DNA of 64,000 nt from HB2-32-21 sp041603535 (GCA_041603535.1 JBFIEE010000001.1:48883-112882); one strand, 5' to 3'; positions 54,700-63,386 are shown, counted from the first letter of the stretch. Program-made: numbers and translations. The notes: generated by a model from the letters alone, not told the origin.

Positions 54700-55386
54700 C
54701 TAGAACTTTTGCTTCAACACCATCACGCCCGCCTGCTCGCTCATCTCAACTCGGCTCAAAAACGTATTACCAAGCAGAACTTGCACCGGATGATTGCCGT
54801 CAACAACGGTCGCCGGAATATCATGAACCGTTATTGCCCCAACACTGACCTTACTAAGGCTAACGACGTAGGTTTTGACAACCCCACCCGCCGTGCTCGC
54901 GGTCGATACAACACCTGTCTTGATATCGATACCCAGCCGCTTCGCATCATTTATGTTCATCGCCACTGCCGTGGCGCCAGTGTCGATCATGAACTGCGTC
55001 GGATACCCGTTAATCGCCCCACTGGTATTAAAATGCCCGTTGGGGCCACGCAGGATCTTTACCTCCGCAAATTTCGCCGCACTGAAGCTGGCGGAGATGC
55101 GCTGCGAGACCTGCAGTGTGGTTTGTTTACCATCAATCACCACAACAGCCCGCTTGCTATCGCTGCTGACTAACTTCACGCCTTCCGGGCTCGTTTCGCC
55201 TGCCTTCAACAAGCGCGACTTACCCTCAATCGCAAGTAACGCTTTGTTCTTAAACAGGCCACTGACGACAACATCCGGTTCGGCCCACAGGTCGCCGCTG
55301 AGTGAAAGCATTAACATAAATGCGCTCACTACCCACGTATACCCGATATTCAAAATGCCTTTATCATCAGTGCCATAATCATCCAT
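54700..55386 (-). CDS. Retropepsin-like (clan AA) aspartic protease, exported
   Basis: 229 residues from ATG 55386. Hydrophobic signal region (~16-32, ending LWA), a beta-rich domain (~35-115) and a C-terminal TIGR02281-type retropepsin domain with the catalytic FMIDTGATAVAMN and the flap-side LLGNTFLSRVEM. It overlaps the end of pgpA by 37 bases. A TTG at 55353, four bases over the pgpA stop, would give a shorter and more typical signal peptide. The product is likely a periplasmic or membrane-bound protease of unknown target. Confidence 0.85.
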   Translation of the reverse strand: MDDYGTDDKGILNIGYTWVVSAFMLMLSLSGDLWAEPDVVVSGLFKNKALLAIEGKSRLLKAGETSPEGVKLVSSDSKRAVVVIDGKQTTLQVSQRISASFSAAKFAEVKILRGPNGHFNTSGAINGYPTQFMIDTGATAVAMNINDAKRLGIDIKTGVVSTASTAGGVVKTYVVSLSKVSVGAITVHDIPATVVDGNHPVQVLLGNTFLSRVEMSEQAGVMVLKQKF

Positions 55387-55847
55387 GCGCCCACGCCCGC
55401 CAACACATCGTCCAGCATGATACCAAAGCCGCCGGGAATTTTTCGATCGAACACACTGATCGGCCAGGGCTTCAAAATATCCAGACAACGAAACAGCAAA
55501 AAGCCGGTTAGCCACCACCCCCAGGTCGCGGGCACCAAAGCCAGAGCGATCCACAGACCGACGAACTCATCCCAGACGATGCCCGCGTGATCGTGACCGG
55601 CTAGCCGCCGATCCGCATACCCACAGATTGCCACGCCAGCCAGCAAGGTAACCAGCACAACTCCCCCGTACCACCAGTCGGTCAACAGCGCCAACAAGGG
55701 CATCAACGCCAGCGCAACCAGCGACCCGACCGTGCCTGGCGCCTTCGGTGACAACCCGCTACCAAAACCAAATGCCAGCAGCAGCACAGGATCCCTTAAG
55801 AGGTCCCTGAAAGTTGGTGTCGCGGTATGTATTCCGGGTTTGATCAT
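55350..55847 (-). CDS. pgpA: Phosphatidylglycerophosphatase A
   Basis: Inner-membrane phosphatase of phosphatidylglycerol synthesis, 165 residues. Motifs: FGSGLSPKAPGTVGSLVAL, HDHAGIVWDEFVGLW (DE metal site) and the C-terminal IPGGFGIMLDDVLAGV. It follows thiL by 67 bp in the ribH-nusB-thiL-pgpA order standard for gammaproteobacteria. Confidence 0.96.
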   Translation of the reverse strand: MIKPGIHTATPTFRDLLRDPVLLLAFGFGSGLSPKAPGTVGSLVALALMPLLALLTDWWYGGVVLVTLLAGVAICGYADRRLAGHDHAGIVWDEFVGLWIALALVPATWGWWLTGFLLFRCLDILKPWPISVFDRKIPGGFGIMLDDVLAGVGAWMIMALMIKAF

Positions 55848-55914
55848 TGCTTAACCGTGTTCGGTATAACTCAACGGCAGTCTCACCACGGCAAAACCGT
55901 AGCATCGTGATAAT

Positions 55915-57009
55915 TTAGAAATGCCGATAACCCGCAGTCGCCACGTCAAGCACGTGTCCTTCGGCATCATGGCAAACCACGGCACTGCCCGGCACGATAA
56001 CGCCGATAGCCGTGGCGTCCATTGTCGCCGCTGCGATCGCGGCTTCAAAATCTGCGCATCGTTCAGGGGGTACGGTAAAACAAAGTTCATAATCATCACC
56101 GCCCGTCAACGCCCAGCGTAGCGCTTGCTCCGGAGAAGCCACGGCATTCAAAGACCTGGACAAGGGCAATGTCACGACATCTATTGCCGCGCCAACGCCA
56201 CTGGCCGTCACAATATGACCGAGATCAGCGAGCAGGCCATCAGAAATATCAATGGCTGCAGATGCGTATGCCTGCAATAGCTGGCCCTCGGCAATGCGCG
56301 GGGCTGGACGCCAGAAGCGCTCGGTCAGATATTTGTGATCGGTGTCATTTGTTGCCGTGTCGATAGTCCCCTGCGCAATGGCAAGCCCGGCGGCCGCATC
56401 CCCTAATGAACCGGTAACATAAATACGATCACCTGGTCGCGCGCCACTCCTGCGCAGGGCCCGGCCAGGTGACGCACTGCCGAGTACAGTAATGGTAATC
56501 GTCAGCAACGGGCCACGGCTGGTATCGCCACCGACCAGAGCACATTGGAAAGCATCCGCCACCTGATGAAGGCCCCTGGCAAAATCCGCCAGCCAGCTTT
56601 CGTCCGCTTCCGGCAGCGTCAAGGCCAGGAGAAACCACTTTGGTCGCCCACCCATCGCGGCGATATCGCTGAGGTTTACCCGCAACGCTTTTTGCGCTAT
56701 TTCAGTGGCGGCGGATTGTTCTGGAAAATGGACGCCGGCGACCAGGGTATCGGTGCTAACAACGAGTTCATCGGATCCGGGCTGAAGAATTGCGCAGTCG
56801 TCACCGATACCCAGCACAACGCCATTGCCAGTGATTTTGCAGTCAGCACCCTGATACTCAGCGCCCATTTCCGCAGCACCCGTGCCTGCAGTATCTTCTC
56901 CCATAGCGTCAGCGCGGGTAGAATCTTTGCGAGAGAACGCGCCTGGGGCAAACTTCCCCCCGGAAAAATAACGCTGAATCAGCGCAAATTCATCGAGGCC
57001 CGTTGCCAA
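55915..57009 (-). CDS. thiL: Thiamine-monophosphate kinase ThiL, with N-terminal insertion
   Basis: Phosphorylates thiamine monophosphate to the pyrophosphate cofactor. It has 364 residues, longer than the usual ~320-330. The start LDEFALIQRYF and the metal motif VVLGIGDDCAIL are normally separated by about ten residues; here about 45 intervene, rich in Gly/Ala/Glu/Asp (~16-60). The rest is standard: VSTDTLVAGVHF, LRVNLSDIAAMGGRP, GGDTSRGPL, AIDISDGLLADLGH. Start is TTG at 57009 with AAGAGG six bases upstream, within the end of nusB. Confidence 0.94.
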   Translation of the reverse strand: MATGLDEFALIQRYFSGGKFAPGAFSRKDSTRADAMGEDTAGTGAAEMGAEYQGADCKITGNGVVLGIGDDCAILQPGSDELVVSTDTLVAGVHFPEQSAATEIAQKALRVNLSDIAAMGGRPKWFLLALTLPEADESWLADFARGLHQVADAFQCALVGGDTSRGPLLTITITVLGSASPGRALRRSGARPGDRIYVTGSLGDAAAGLAIAQGTIDTATNDTDHKYLTERFWRPAPRIAEGQLLQAYASAAIDISDGLLADLGHIVTASGVGAAIDVVTLPLSRSLNAVASPEQALRWALTGGDDYELCFTVPPERCADFEAAIAAATMDATAIGVIVPGSAVVCHDAEGHVLDVATAGYRHF

Positions 57010-57012
57010 TCA

Positions 57013-57462
57013 TCACCTCTTGGCCGCCGTTGCGGAAATCTCCAGCTGGCGCGTTTTTATCGCCACGCGATCGACAACGCTATTTATAAATTTGTGGGCA
57101 TCTGTCGGACCAAAGGTTTTAGCGAGATTAATCGCTTCGTTGATAACCACCCGGTAGGGCACATCAATCCGATGCATTAATTCATAGGTGGCAATACGTA
57201 ACAGCGCCAGGGACACCGGATCCAGCGCACTTTTTTCCCGATCCAGAAACTCACTAAAGGCCAGGTCGAGCTCATCGAGGTGCGCGGGAATGGCATGTAA
57301 AAGATCACTGAAATAGGTTTTGTCAGCACGACCCAATTTACCGTCAGCATAAAACTGGGACTCAACAGCAGCGATACTGTCACCGCCCACCTGCCACTGA
57401 TACATTGCCTGAACCAGCAAATGGCGCGCTTTTCTCCGTTGCGAGGGCGTCGCGGAAGACAC
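57013..57462 (-). CDS. nusB: Transcription antitermination factor NusB
   Basis: 149-residue all-helical protein that with NusE/S10 binds boxA and supports rRNA antitermination. Markers: RRKARHLLVQAMYQWQ, the helix with DLLHAIPAHLDELD and the conserved RIATYELMHRIDVPYRVVINEAINLAKTFG. GTG start at 57462. It is 3 bp from ribH and 3 bp from thiL. Confidence 0.97.
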   Translation of the reverse strand: MSSATPSQRRKARHLLVQAMYQWQVGGDSIAAVESQFYADGKLGRADKTYFSDLLHAIPAHLDELDLAFSEFLDREKSALDPVSLALLRIATYELMHRIDVPYRVVINEAINLAKTFGPTDAHKFINSVVDRVAIKTRQLEISATAAKR

Positions 57463-57465
57463 CGG

Positions 57466-57942
57466 TTAACTGGCCAACTGCTGAAACAGTGAAACCATCT
57501 CCAGTGCAGTTAAAGCGGCTTCCTCGCCTTTATTTTCTTTATTGTCACCAGACCGATCCTGCGCCTGCTGCAAGTCGTCGGTGGTGAGCACACCAAATGC
57601 GATCGGGATACCTGTGGTCAGCGCTACCTCACCGATACCACGCGTACACTCGCTACAGACATATTCAAAATGTGGTGTACCACCGCGTATCACGCATCCC
57701 AGCGCGATGACAGCATCGAACTGTCCACCTTCGGCCAGTTTCCTGGCTGCCAGCGGCAGCTCGAACGCGCCGGGCACCCGGACAACCTGGACCCGGTCAG
57801 CGGCCACACCCTGCCGCGTAAAAACCCGCAATGCACCATTGAGCAAGTTTTCGGTGATCTCACCGTTCCAGCGCGCGACGACAACCGCAAACCTGGCGTT
57901 ATGGGGATTAAAATTACCTTCTACCGGTCTCAAGTCACTCAT
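57466..57942 (-). CDS. ribH: 6,7-dimethyl-8-ribityllumazine synthase
   Basis: Condenses 3,4-dihydroxy-2-butanone 4-phosphate with the ribitylamino-pyrimidine to lumazine. It has 158 residues. Motifs: VVVARWNGEITENLL, VPGAFELPLAARKLA, IALGCVIRGGTPHFEYV with the catalytic His, and PIAFGVLTTDDLQQAQDRSG. Confidence 0.97.
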   Translation of the reverse strand: MSDLRPVEGNFNPHNARFAVVVARWNGEITENLLNGALRVFTRQGVAADRVQVVRVPGAFELPLAARKLAEGGQFDAVIALGCVIRGGTPHFEYVCSECTRGIGEVALTTGIPIAFGVLTTDDLQQAQDRSGDNKENKGEEAALTALEMVSLFQQLAS

Positions 57943-57985
57943 ACTGATTCTCTGTCACTCTTTGTTTGTAAACCGTCGCTCTCAA

Positions 57986-59098
57986 CTAATCATCGCACTC
58001 AACGTAATCGACCACTTCCAGATCAAAACCGGAAATTGCGCTAAAACGAAACGGTGCACTCATGATACGCAGCTTCTTGGCGCCCAGGTCACGCAGAATC
58101 TGCGAGCCGGCACCGATCTGCATATAGACGGTGTCGGAGGGATTTTTAGGCCGGGGTCGATTGACCGACAGTCGATCCAGATCCTCCTCAACCTTGTCAG
58201 CAGTTTCTTCCTGGAGGATCACGATAATAATGCCGCAGCCTTCGTCGGCAACGTATTTCATTGCCTTATCCATGGTCCATCTTTTGTAGGAACCGTACTG
58301 ATCAATAGCAAACAGATCGCGCATCACAGTAGGTAAATGCACCCGTATCGGTACCGGCATTTCGCCGTCGATTTCGCCCTTGACCATCGCAAAATGTTTG
58401 CAATTCCGCGCGGCATCGTAATAGGTATGCAACGTGAACTCACCGTAGGCGGTTTGCACCACTCGTTGCCCCAGATGCTCCATGGTTCGATCGTTGACCA
58501 TGCGATGATGAATCAGGTCAGCAATCGTCCCGATCTTTAAGTTGTGCTTTTCAGCGAATTTTTCCAGGTCTGCACGCCGCGCCATCGTGCCGTCATCATT
58601 CATGATTTCGACGATGACCGACGCGGCTTCATAGCCCGCCAGCAACGCCAGATCGCAGCCAGCCTCTGTGTGACCGGCCCGGCTTAGCACGCCGCCGGGC
58701 TGCGCCTTGAGTGGGAAAATGTGCCCCGGCTGGACGATGTCAAGAGCCGTTGCATCCGGTGCCACCGCCACCTGCACGGTCCGTGCCCGGTCAGCCGCTG
58801 AAATACCTGTGGTAACGCCTTCTGCCGCCTCAATTGACACGGTGAAATTGGTGCCGTGATTGGCGTCGTTAATATCCACCATGAGCGGCAGATCGAGTTG
58901 CTTGCAGCGCTGTTCAGTCAGGGTCAGGCAAATCAGGCCGCGGGCATGGGTCGCCATAAAGTTAATATCACTGGCGGTGACCTTTTGTGCGGCGATGACC
59001 AAATCACCTTCGTTTTCGCGATCTTCATCATCCATGAGAATGACCATACGGCCCAGGCGAATATCCTCAATAAGTTCTTCTGTGGAATTTAATTTCAT
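57986..59098 (-). CDS. ribBA: 3,4-dihydroxy-2-butanone 4-phosphate synthase with degenerate GTP cyclohydrolase II domain
   Basis: 370 residues. The N-terminal DHBP synthase (~1-205) is intact: DDEDRENEGDLVIAA, FMATHARGLICL, GHIFPLKAQPGGVLSRAGHTEA. The C-terminal half has the GTP cyclohydrolase II fold, but the zinc motif ECLTGD...CDC is absent; the aligned stretch reads VRVHLPTVMRDLFAID. Only the first activity is expected, so the GTP entry step needs a separate ribA elsewhere. This is common in gammaproteobacteria. It is 4 bp from ribE. Confidence 0.94.
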   Translation of the reverse strand: MKLNSTEELIEDIRLGRMVILMDDEDRENEGDLVIAAQKVTASDINFMATHARGLICLTLTEQRCKQLDLPLMVDINDANHGTNFTVSIEAAEGVTTGISAADRARTVQVAVAPDATALDIVQPGHIFPLKAQPGGVLSRAGHTEAGCDLALLAGYEAASVIVEIMNDDGTMARRADLEKFAEKHNLKIGTIADLIHHRMVNDRTMEHLGQRVVQTAYGEFTLHTYYDAARNCKHFAMVKGEIDGEMPVPIRVHLPTVMRDLFAIDQYGSYKRWTMDKAMKYVADEGCGIIIVILQEETADKVEEDLDRLSVNRPRPKNPSDTVYMQIGAGSQILRDLGAKKLRIMSAPFRFSAISGFDLEVVDYVECDD

Positions 59099-59102
59099 AG
59101 CA

Positions 59103-59762
59103 CTAGGGCCTGTTAAGTAAGCTTTGCGCGAGTTCAGTTAGCGATGTGCCGTGTTCGTTGTCGGCGTCATTATCGCCCAACAACAGGCGTTCCAGGTAAC
59201 GGGCGATCACATCGACTTCGACATTGACCTGTGTACCGGGCTGATAATCTCCAAAAACAGTGTTCTCCAGCGTGTGGGGCACAATGTTGAGTTCAAATTC
59301 GGCGCCCGCCACCCTGTTTACGGTCAGGCTGGTGCCGTCAACCGTTATCGATCCCTTGTGGGCAATATAACGCGCCAATTCCGTCGGCGCTCTGAGTCGA
59401 AACCGTTCGGAACGCGCATCCGGGTGGCGGCTGACAACTTCACCGATACCATCAACATGGCCAGACACCAGGTGGCCACCGAGACGCGAACTGGGTGTCA
59501 GCGCTTTTTCGAAATTCACCCGGCTATCGACCCGCCACTGCCCCAGAGTGGTCAGCGCTATAGTTTCGACCGATGCATCAGCCACAAAACCCTGATCCCT
59601 GACCTCTACCACAGTCAGACAAACGCCATTAACGGCAATACTGTCGCCCAGCCCGACGTCACTCATGTCGAGTCCGCCGGCATCAAGCGTCAGCCGCAAA
59701 TCACCGCCACGTCGCTCGACGCTGGCCACCCTACCCACCGCCTGAACAATTCCGGTAAACAT
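59103..59762 (-). CDS. ribE: Riboflavin synthase, alpha subunit
   Basis: Dismutates two lumazines to riboflavin. It has 219 residues with two lumazine-binding barrels: MFTGIVQAVGRVA and DSIAVNGVCLTVV in the first, HLVSGHVDGIGEV and KGSITVDGTSLTVNRV in the second. It is 10 bp downstream of ribD. Confidence 0.97.
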   Translation of the reverse strand: MFTGIVQAVGRVASVERRGGDLRLTLDAGGLDMSDVGLGDSIAVNGVCLTVVEVRDQGFVADASVETIALTTLGQWRVDSRVNFEKALTPSSRLGGHLVSGHVDGIGEVVSRHPDARSERFRLRAPTELARYIAHKGSITVDGTSLTVNRVAGAEFELNIVPHTLENTVFGDYQPGTQVNVEVDVIARYLERLLLGDNDADNEHGTSLTELAQSLLNRP

Positions 59763-59772
59763 AATTTAATAC

Positions 59773-60870
59773 TCATTTATATACTGGTCGTGCCGTAATA
59801 CGCCAATCTCGACCCACTGCGCGCATGTCCACAATGTCGAGATCGAGTGCCTCGGCCATCATATCAAAGTCCAGCCGCGCCATTGGCAATGCATTACTGC
59901 CCAACAGCTTCGGCGCCATGTAAATTATCAGTTCATCGACCAGTCTTTCCTCAAGGAAAGCACCGGCAAGTTTAGCGCCGGCTTCGACCAGAACATCGTT
60001 AATCTCTCGGTTACCCAGCTCCCGCAACACATCCGGCAACGATACCTTGCCCTCACGGTTAGGCAACGAAACGACTTCCGTCCCTGACAGCGAGGCCTTA
60101 CCGTTGGCCGTCACCACCAGCGCAGCACCCGGAGGCTTCAGGATCCTCAGATCTTTGGTCGCGCGAAGGCGACTGTCGATGATGACTCGCAGCGGCTGCA
60201 ACTGCGCAATCATTTCGGCGTCTGGCAGGCCCAGCTGTTCGGCTCTAACGGTCAGCGCCGGCTCATCCTGCAGCACCGTGCCGATACCGGTGATAATCGC
60301 CCCACTCTGTGCGCGCAGGCGCTGCACGTCACTGCGTGCGGATGGCCCGGTAATCCACTGGCTTTCGCCACTGGCCATCGCCGTTCGACCATCCAGACTG
60401 GCCGCTATTTTAAGCGTCACGTGGGGCAGACCGGTGGCACACCGCTTCAAAAAACCCTTATTCACCGCGCTGGCTTCCGTTTCGAGGAGCGGACCAAACA
60501 CCTCAATACCCGCATCACGAAGCGTTTGCGCGCCACCTTGCGCGTTCAAATGTGGATCCCCGACCGCATAAACCACACGTTTGATGCCGGAATCGATCAA
60601 TTGCGCGGCACAAGGCGGCGTACGTCCCTGATGATTACAGGGCTCCAGCGACACATAGGCAGTAGCACCTCGCGCGAGGCTCCCCGCCATGATTAGTGCG
60701 TTAACTTCGGCATGGGCCTCACCAGCGCGCCGGTGCCACCCTTCACCCACAACGATGTCATTCGCAACGATGACACAGCCAACCCGCGGGTTCGGCCGGG
60801 CGGTATACCAACCGCGTTGCGCCAGCGCAATGGCCCGCGCCATGTGAACAAGGTCTGCTGCAGCCACCAC
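59773..60870 (-). CDS. ribD: Bifunctional riboflavin deaminase/reductase RibD
   Basis: Deaminates then reduces the pyrimidine intermediate. It has 365 residues: N-terminal deaminase (~1-150) with zinc ligands HAEVNAL and EPCNHQGRTPPCAA; C-terminal reductase (~150-365) with LKIAASLDGRTAMASGESQWITG and LVEAGAKLAGAFLEE. The GTG start at 60870 overlaps the nrdR stop by one base (TAGTG). Confidence 0.97.
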   Translation of the reverse strand: MVAAADLVHMARAIALAQRGWYTARPNPRVGCVIVANDIVVGEGWHRRAGEAHAEVNALIMAGSLARGATAYVSLEPCNHQGRTPPCAAQLIDSGIKRVVYAVGDPHLNAQGGAQTLRDAGIEVFGPLLETEASAVNKGFLKRCATGLPHVTLKIAASLDGRTAMASGESQWITGPSARSDVQRLRAQSGAIITGIGTVLQDEPALTVRAEQLGLPDAEMIAQLQPLRVIIDSRLRATKDLRILKPPGAALVVTANGKASLSGTEVVSLPNREGKVSLPDVLRELGNREINDVLVEAGAKLAGAFLEERLVDELIIYMAPKLLGSNALPMARLDFDMMAEALDLDIVDMRAVGRDWRITARPVYK

Positions 60871-61508
60871 TATTCGGTCTGTATTGGCAGGGATTTTTGT
60901 TCGAGCATATCGTCACCCTCACCGACCTGCTCACTACTGACATCCCGCGACTCTTCATTCCAGTCGCGGGCCACCCCAGCACTGACCTGGTCAGCGTCAT
61001 CCTGATCACCACTGGCCTCATCACCACTGGCCCCATCAACGTAGTCCAGATCAGCACTCTCCTGCTCAAGACGATCCAGCTCGGCGCGAAACTCACTGAG
61101 ATCCTGGAAACTACGGTAAACGGAAGCGAAACGCACATAGGCTACGTCGTCCAGTTTACGCAACTGCTCCATCACTTTTTCGCCGATGATTTGTGACGAT
61201 ATTTCCCGCTCACCCGTGGTCTGCAGATATCGCTTTATCTGCGATAGCGCCGCCTCAATTGACTCAATACCAACCGGTCGTTTCTCCAGTGCGCGAAGTA
61301 GCCCGGAACGAAGTTTCTGCTCATTAAACGGCTCTCTCGTTTCATCCTGCTTAACGACCCGCGGCATCACCAATTCCGCGAGTTCGTACGTGGTGAACCG
61401 ATCTTTGCACGCCGCACACTCACGGCGACGGCGCACCTGATCGCCATCGGCGACCAGGCGTGAGTCGATAACCCGCGTATCATCAGCACCACAAAAGGGG
61501 CAATGCAT
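60870..61508 (-). CDS. nrdR: Transcriptional repressor NrdR with long acidic C-terminal tail
   Basis: ATP/dATP-sensing repressor of ribonucleotide reductase genes. The zinc ribbon MHCPFCGADDTRVIDSR...RRRRECAACKDRFTTYE and the ATP-cone (VVKQDETREPFNEQKLRSGLLRAL ... VRFASVYRSFQDLSEF) are standard and end near residue 148. About 60 further residues follow, strongly acidic (D/E/S/G) with an in-frame repeat GASGD-EASGD. The family norm is ~150 residues. First gene of the riboflavin operon. Confidence 0.95.
   Translation of the reverse strand: MHCPFCGADDTRVIDSRLVADGDQVRRRRECAACKDRFTTYELAELVMPRVVKQDETREPFNEQKLRSGLLRALEKRPVGIESIEAALSQIKRYLQTTGEREISSQIIGEKVMEQLRKLDDVAYVRFASVYRSFQDLSEFRAELDRLEQESADLDYVDGASGDEASGDQDDADQVSAGVARDWNEESRDVSSEQVGEGDDMLEQKSLPIQTE
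61005..61034. repeat. In-frame 15-bp tandem repeat in the nrdR tail
   Basis: ATCACCACTGGCCTC (61005-61019) and ATCACCACTGGCCCC (61020-61034), 14 of 15 identical, encode the duplicated GASGD/EASGD segment on the minus strand. It lies wholly in the acidic extension. Confidence 0.88.
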
Positions 61509-61547
61509 GGGGAATGTTGAACCTTCAGCGCGTTTACAGAGGCGAAT

Positions 61548-61553
61548 ATTCTA
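61548..61553 (-). promoter_or_regulatory. Candidate extended -10 promoter of the nrdR-rib operon
   Basis: On the minus strand TGTGCTAGAAT gives an extended -10 (TGN-TAGAAT). The predicted start is near 61541, 33 bases before the nrdR ATG. The -35 region (CGGTCC) is poor. Weak evidence. Confidence 0.35.
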
Positions 61554-61589
61554 GCACAGGTAGCGACCCGGACCGACGGCCCCAGCTGG

Positions 61590-63371
61590 TCACCTGTCCA
61601 GCGCAAAAACCCACAGCACGCCACCCTGGGGTACGTACGTAGTCGTACCTTGACTGAGATTCAAAAGCGTTTGCTCGCGCTCGGCATCAACACCATAACC
61701 GGACTGCACGGCCACGTATTGAACCCCATCAATCTCATAACTTACCGGAACGCCAATAACGCCTGAATTGGTACGCTGTTGCCACAGCAATTTGCCCGAG
61801 CTGGCATCAAATGCTCGAAAATAACGGTCGTTAGTGCCCCCGGCAAAAACCAGATTACCCGCCGTTGTGAGTACCGGACCCCAGTTGTGGCTTTTGAATT
61901 TTACCGACCAGACCTTTTCCGCAGTATCCACATTCCAGGCCTGCAGCTCGCCGATGTACTGCTCGGCGTCCGCATGCAACACGAGCTCAAACTCCTCCAG
62001 CGAAGCACCCATATACAGTTGCCCCTCCCGGTACTCGGCTTCCTCACCTTTTAAACGGCCGCAAACATTATCGTTAGCAGGAATATACAGCAGGTGGGTT
62101 TGCGGATTATAAGCGGCCGGTGGCCAGTCTTTGCCGCCCCAGGACGACGGGCAATAAGTGGTGACTTTACCCGTTTGCGGCTTGCGTTCCAGGGCGTATT
62201 CGGGGCGTCCGGTTTGCGGATCAATACTTTTAAACACGTCCTGTTTGACGTAAGGCAGCGCGTTGACAAAACCGATACTGTTCGCCCCGCGCTCCAGAAA
62301 CCACAGGTAACCATTGCGACCTGGATGTACCAGTCCCTTAATATTTTTTCCACCCCGCTTGAAGTCCAGCAGCAGGGGCGCGGAGACTTCGTCCCAATCC
62401 CAGGAATCATTCCAGTGATATTGATGATGGGTCTGGATTTTCCCGGTATCCACGTCCAGCGCGATCACCGAGGTGGCATAAAGGTTATCACCTGGCCGGG
62501 CATCTCCCATCCACGGCCCACCGTTACCCGTACCCCAATAGGTCAGTTTCAGCTTGGCGTCATACGAGCCGGTAATCCACACGGGTACACCACCGGTTTT
62601 CCAGGTATCGCCCGGCCAGGATTCGTTACCGGGTTCTCCGGGGCCAGGAATCGTGTAGGTCTTCCACGCGGGTTTGCCCGTGTCAGCGTCAAATGCAGCG
62701 ACAAAACCGCGAATACCAAACTCCCCTCCCGAGACACCGACCATGATCTTGCCCTGGGCCGCCAACGGCGCCAGCGTCATGTAATAACCGGAGGTGTAAT
62801 CCTCAACTTCCTGCTCCCATTCCACTTCACCGGTACGGGCATTGAGGGCCACCAGAAAGGCGTCTGCGGTCGCCAGATAGACGCGATTACCGTGCAACGC
62901 GACGCCGCGATTAGTCGGGTGCATCTGGATCAGATCCTCGGGCAGCTCACGCTCGTAACGCCAGAGCAGCTCACCACTGCGGGCATCCAGAGCCAACACA
63001 TGGTTGTGTGGCGTGGAGACATACATGTAACCGTCGTTGACGATCGGTGGCGCCTGATGCGCTTCCCGCATGCCGGTCGAAAATGTCCACGTCGGTTTCA
63101 GTTGCCGTACATTTTTCGAGTTGATCTGATCGAGACGACTATAACCCTGGGAATCGTAGGTTCCCCTATACATCAACCAATTGCGCGGTTCCGGGTTCTC
63201 CAGTCGCTGGTCGGTCACCGGACTGTAGGCAGGCCTGTCCTTGAGCAAAGTGCCGGACTTTACCGCCGCCGCATCATTGCCAAACAAATCGACAGCCGAC
63301 GCCTGCAGTGCCCAGCACAGAGTAACGCCGAAGCAAGCATTCCTGAGGTGCCACACCGTTGCTTTAATCAT
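61590..63371 (-). CDS. PQQ-dependent alcohol dehydrogenase (methanol/ethanol family)
   Basis: 593-residue periplasmic quinoprotein: signal peptide (~1-27, ending ASA) and an eight-bladed propeller with W-docking-type repeats (e.g. LDARSGELLWRYE, LNARTGEVEWEQE, FDASSGKLLWQQ). No C-terminal cytochrome c domain. The catalytic segment reads HWNDSWDWDEVSAP: the base Asp is followed two residues later by another Asp, the pattern of lanthanide-using enzymes. The usual vicinal CysCys before DVVNRG is missing; that position reads IQMHPTNRGVAL. AGGGGAT precedes ATG 63371. Electron acceptor unknown; a Rieske gene is next upstream. Confidence 0.93.
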   Translation of the reverse strand: MIKATVWHLRNACFGVTLCWALQASAVDLFGNDAAAVKSGTLLKDRPAYSPVTDQRLENPEPRNWLMYRGTYDSQGYSRLDQINSKNVRQLKPTWTFSTGMREAHQAPPIVNDGYMYVSTPHNHVLALDARSGELLWRYERELPEDLIQMHPTNRGVALHGNRVYLATADAFLVALNARTGEVEWEQEVEDYTSGYYMTLAPLAAQGKIMVGVSGGEFGIRGFVAAFDADTGKPAWKTYTIPGPGEPGNESWPGDTWKTGGVPVWITGSYDAKLKLTYWGTGNGGPWMGDARPGDNLYATSVIALDVDTGKIQTHHQYHWNDSWDWDEVSAPLLLDFKRGGKNIKGLVHPGRNGYLWFLERGANSIGFVNALPYVKQDVFKSIDPQTGRPEYALERKPQTGKVTTYCPSSWGGKDWPPAAYNPQTHLLYIPANDNVCGRLKGEEAEYREGQLYMGASLEEFELVLHADAEQYIGELQAWNVDTAEKVWSVKFKSHNWGPVLTTAGNLVFAGGTNDRYFRAFDASSGKLLWQQRTNSGVIGVPVSYEIDGVQYVAVQSGYGVDAEREQTLLNLSQGTTTYVPQGGVLWVFALDR

Positions 63372-63386
63372 GTTGATCCCCTCATG

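Noticed and set aside
54440..54848. Small genes in the hisF/protease spacer (a minus-strand 77-residue and a plus-strand 115-residue frame)
   Set aside because: They overlap each other on opposite strands, resemble no family, and the second runs into the protease gene.
57013..57180. Plus-strand frame over nusB/thiL (to 56545) as a gene
   Set aside because: Antisense to two confident genes.
60871..61589. FMN riboswitch before the riboflavin genes
   Set aside because: The rib genes are packed behind nrdR with 0-11 bp gaps and the nrdR leader is about 33 bases, too short for an RFN element.
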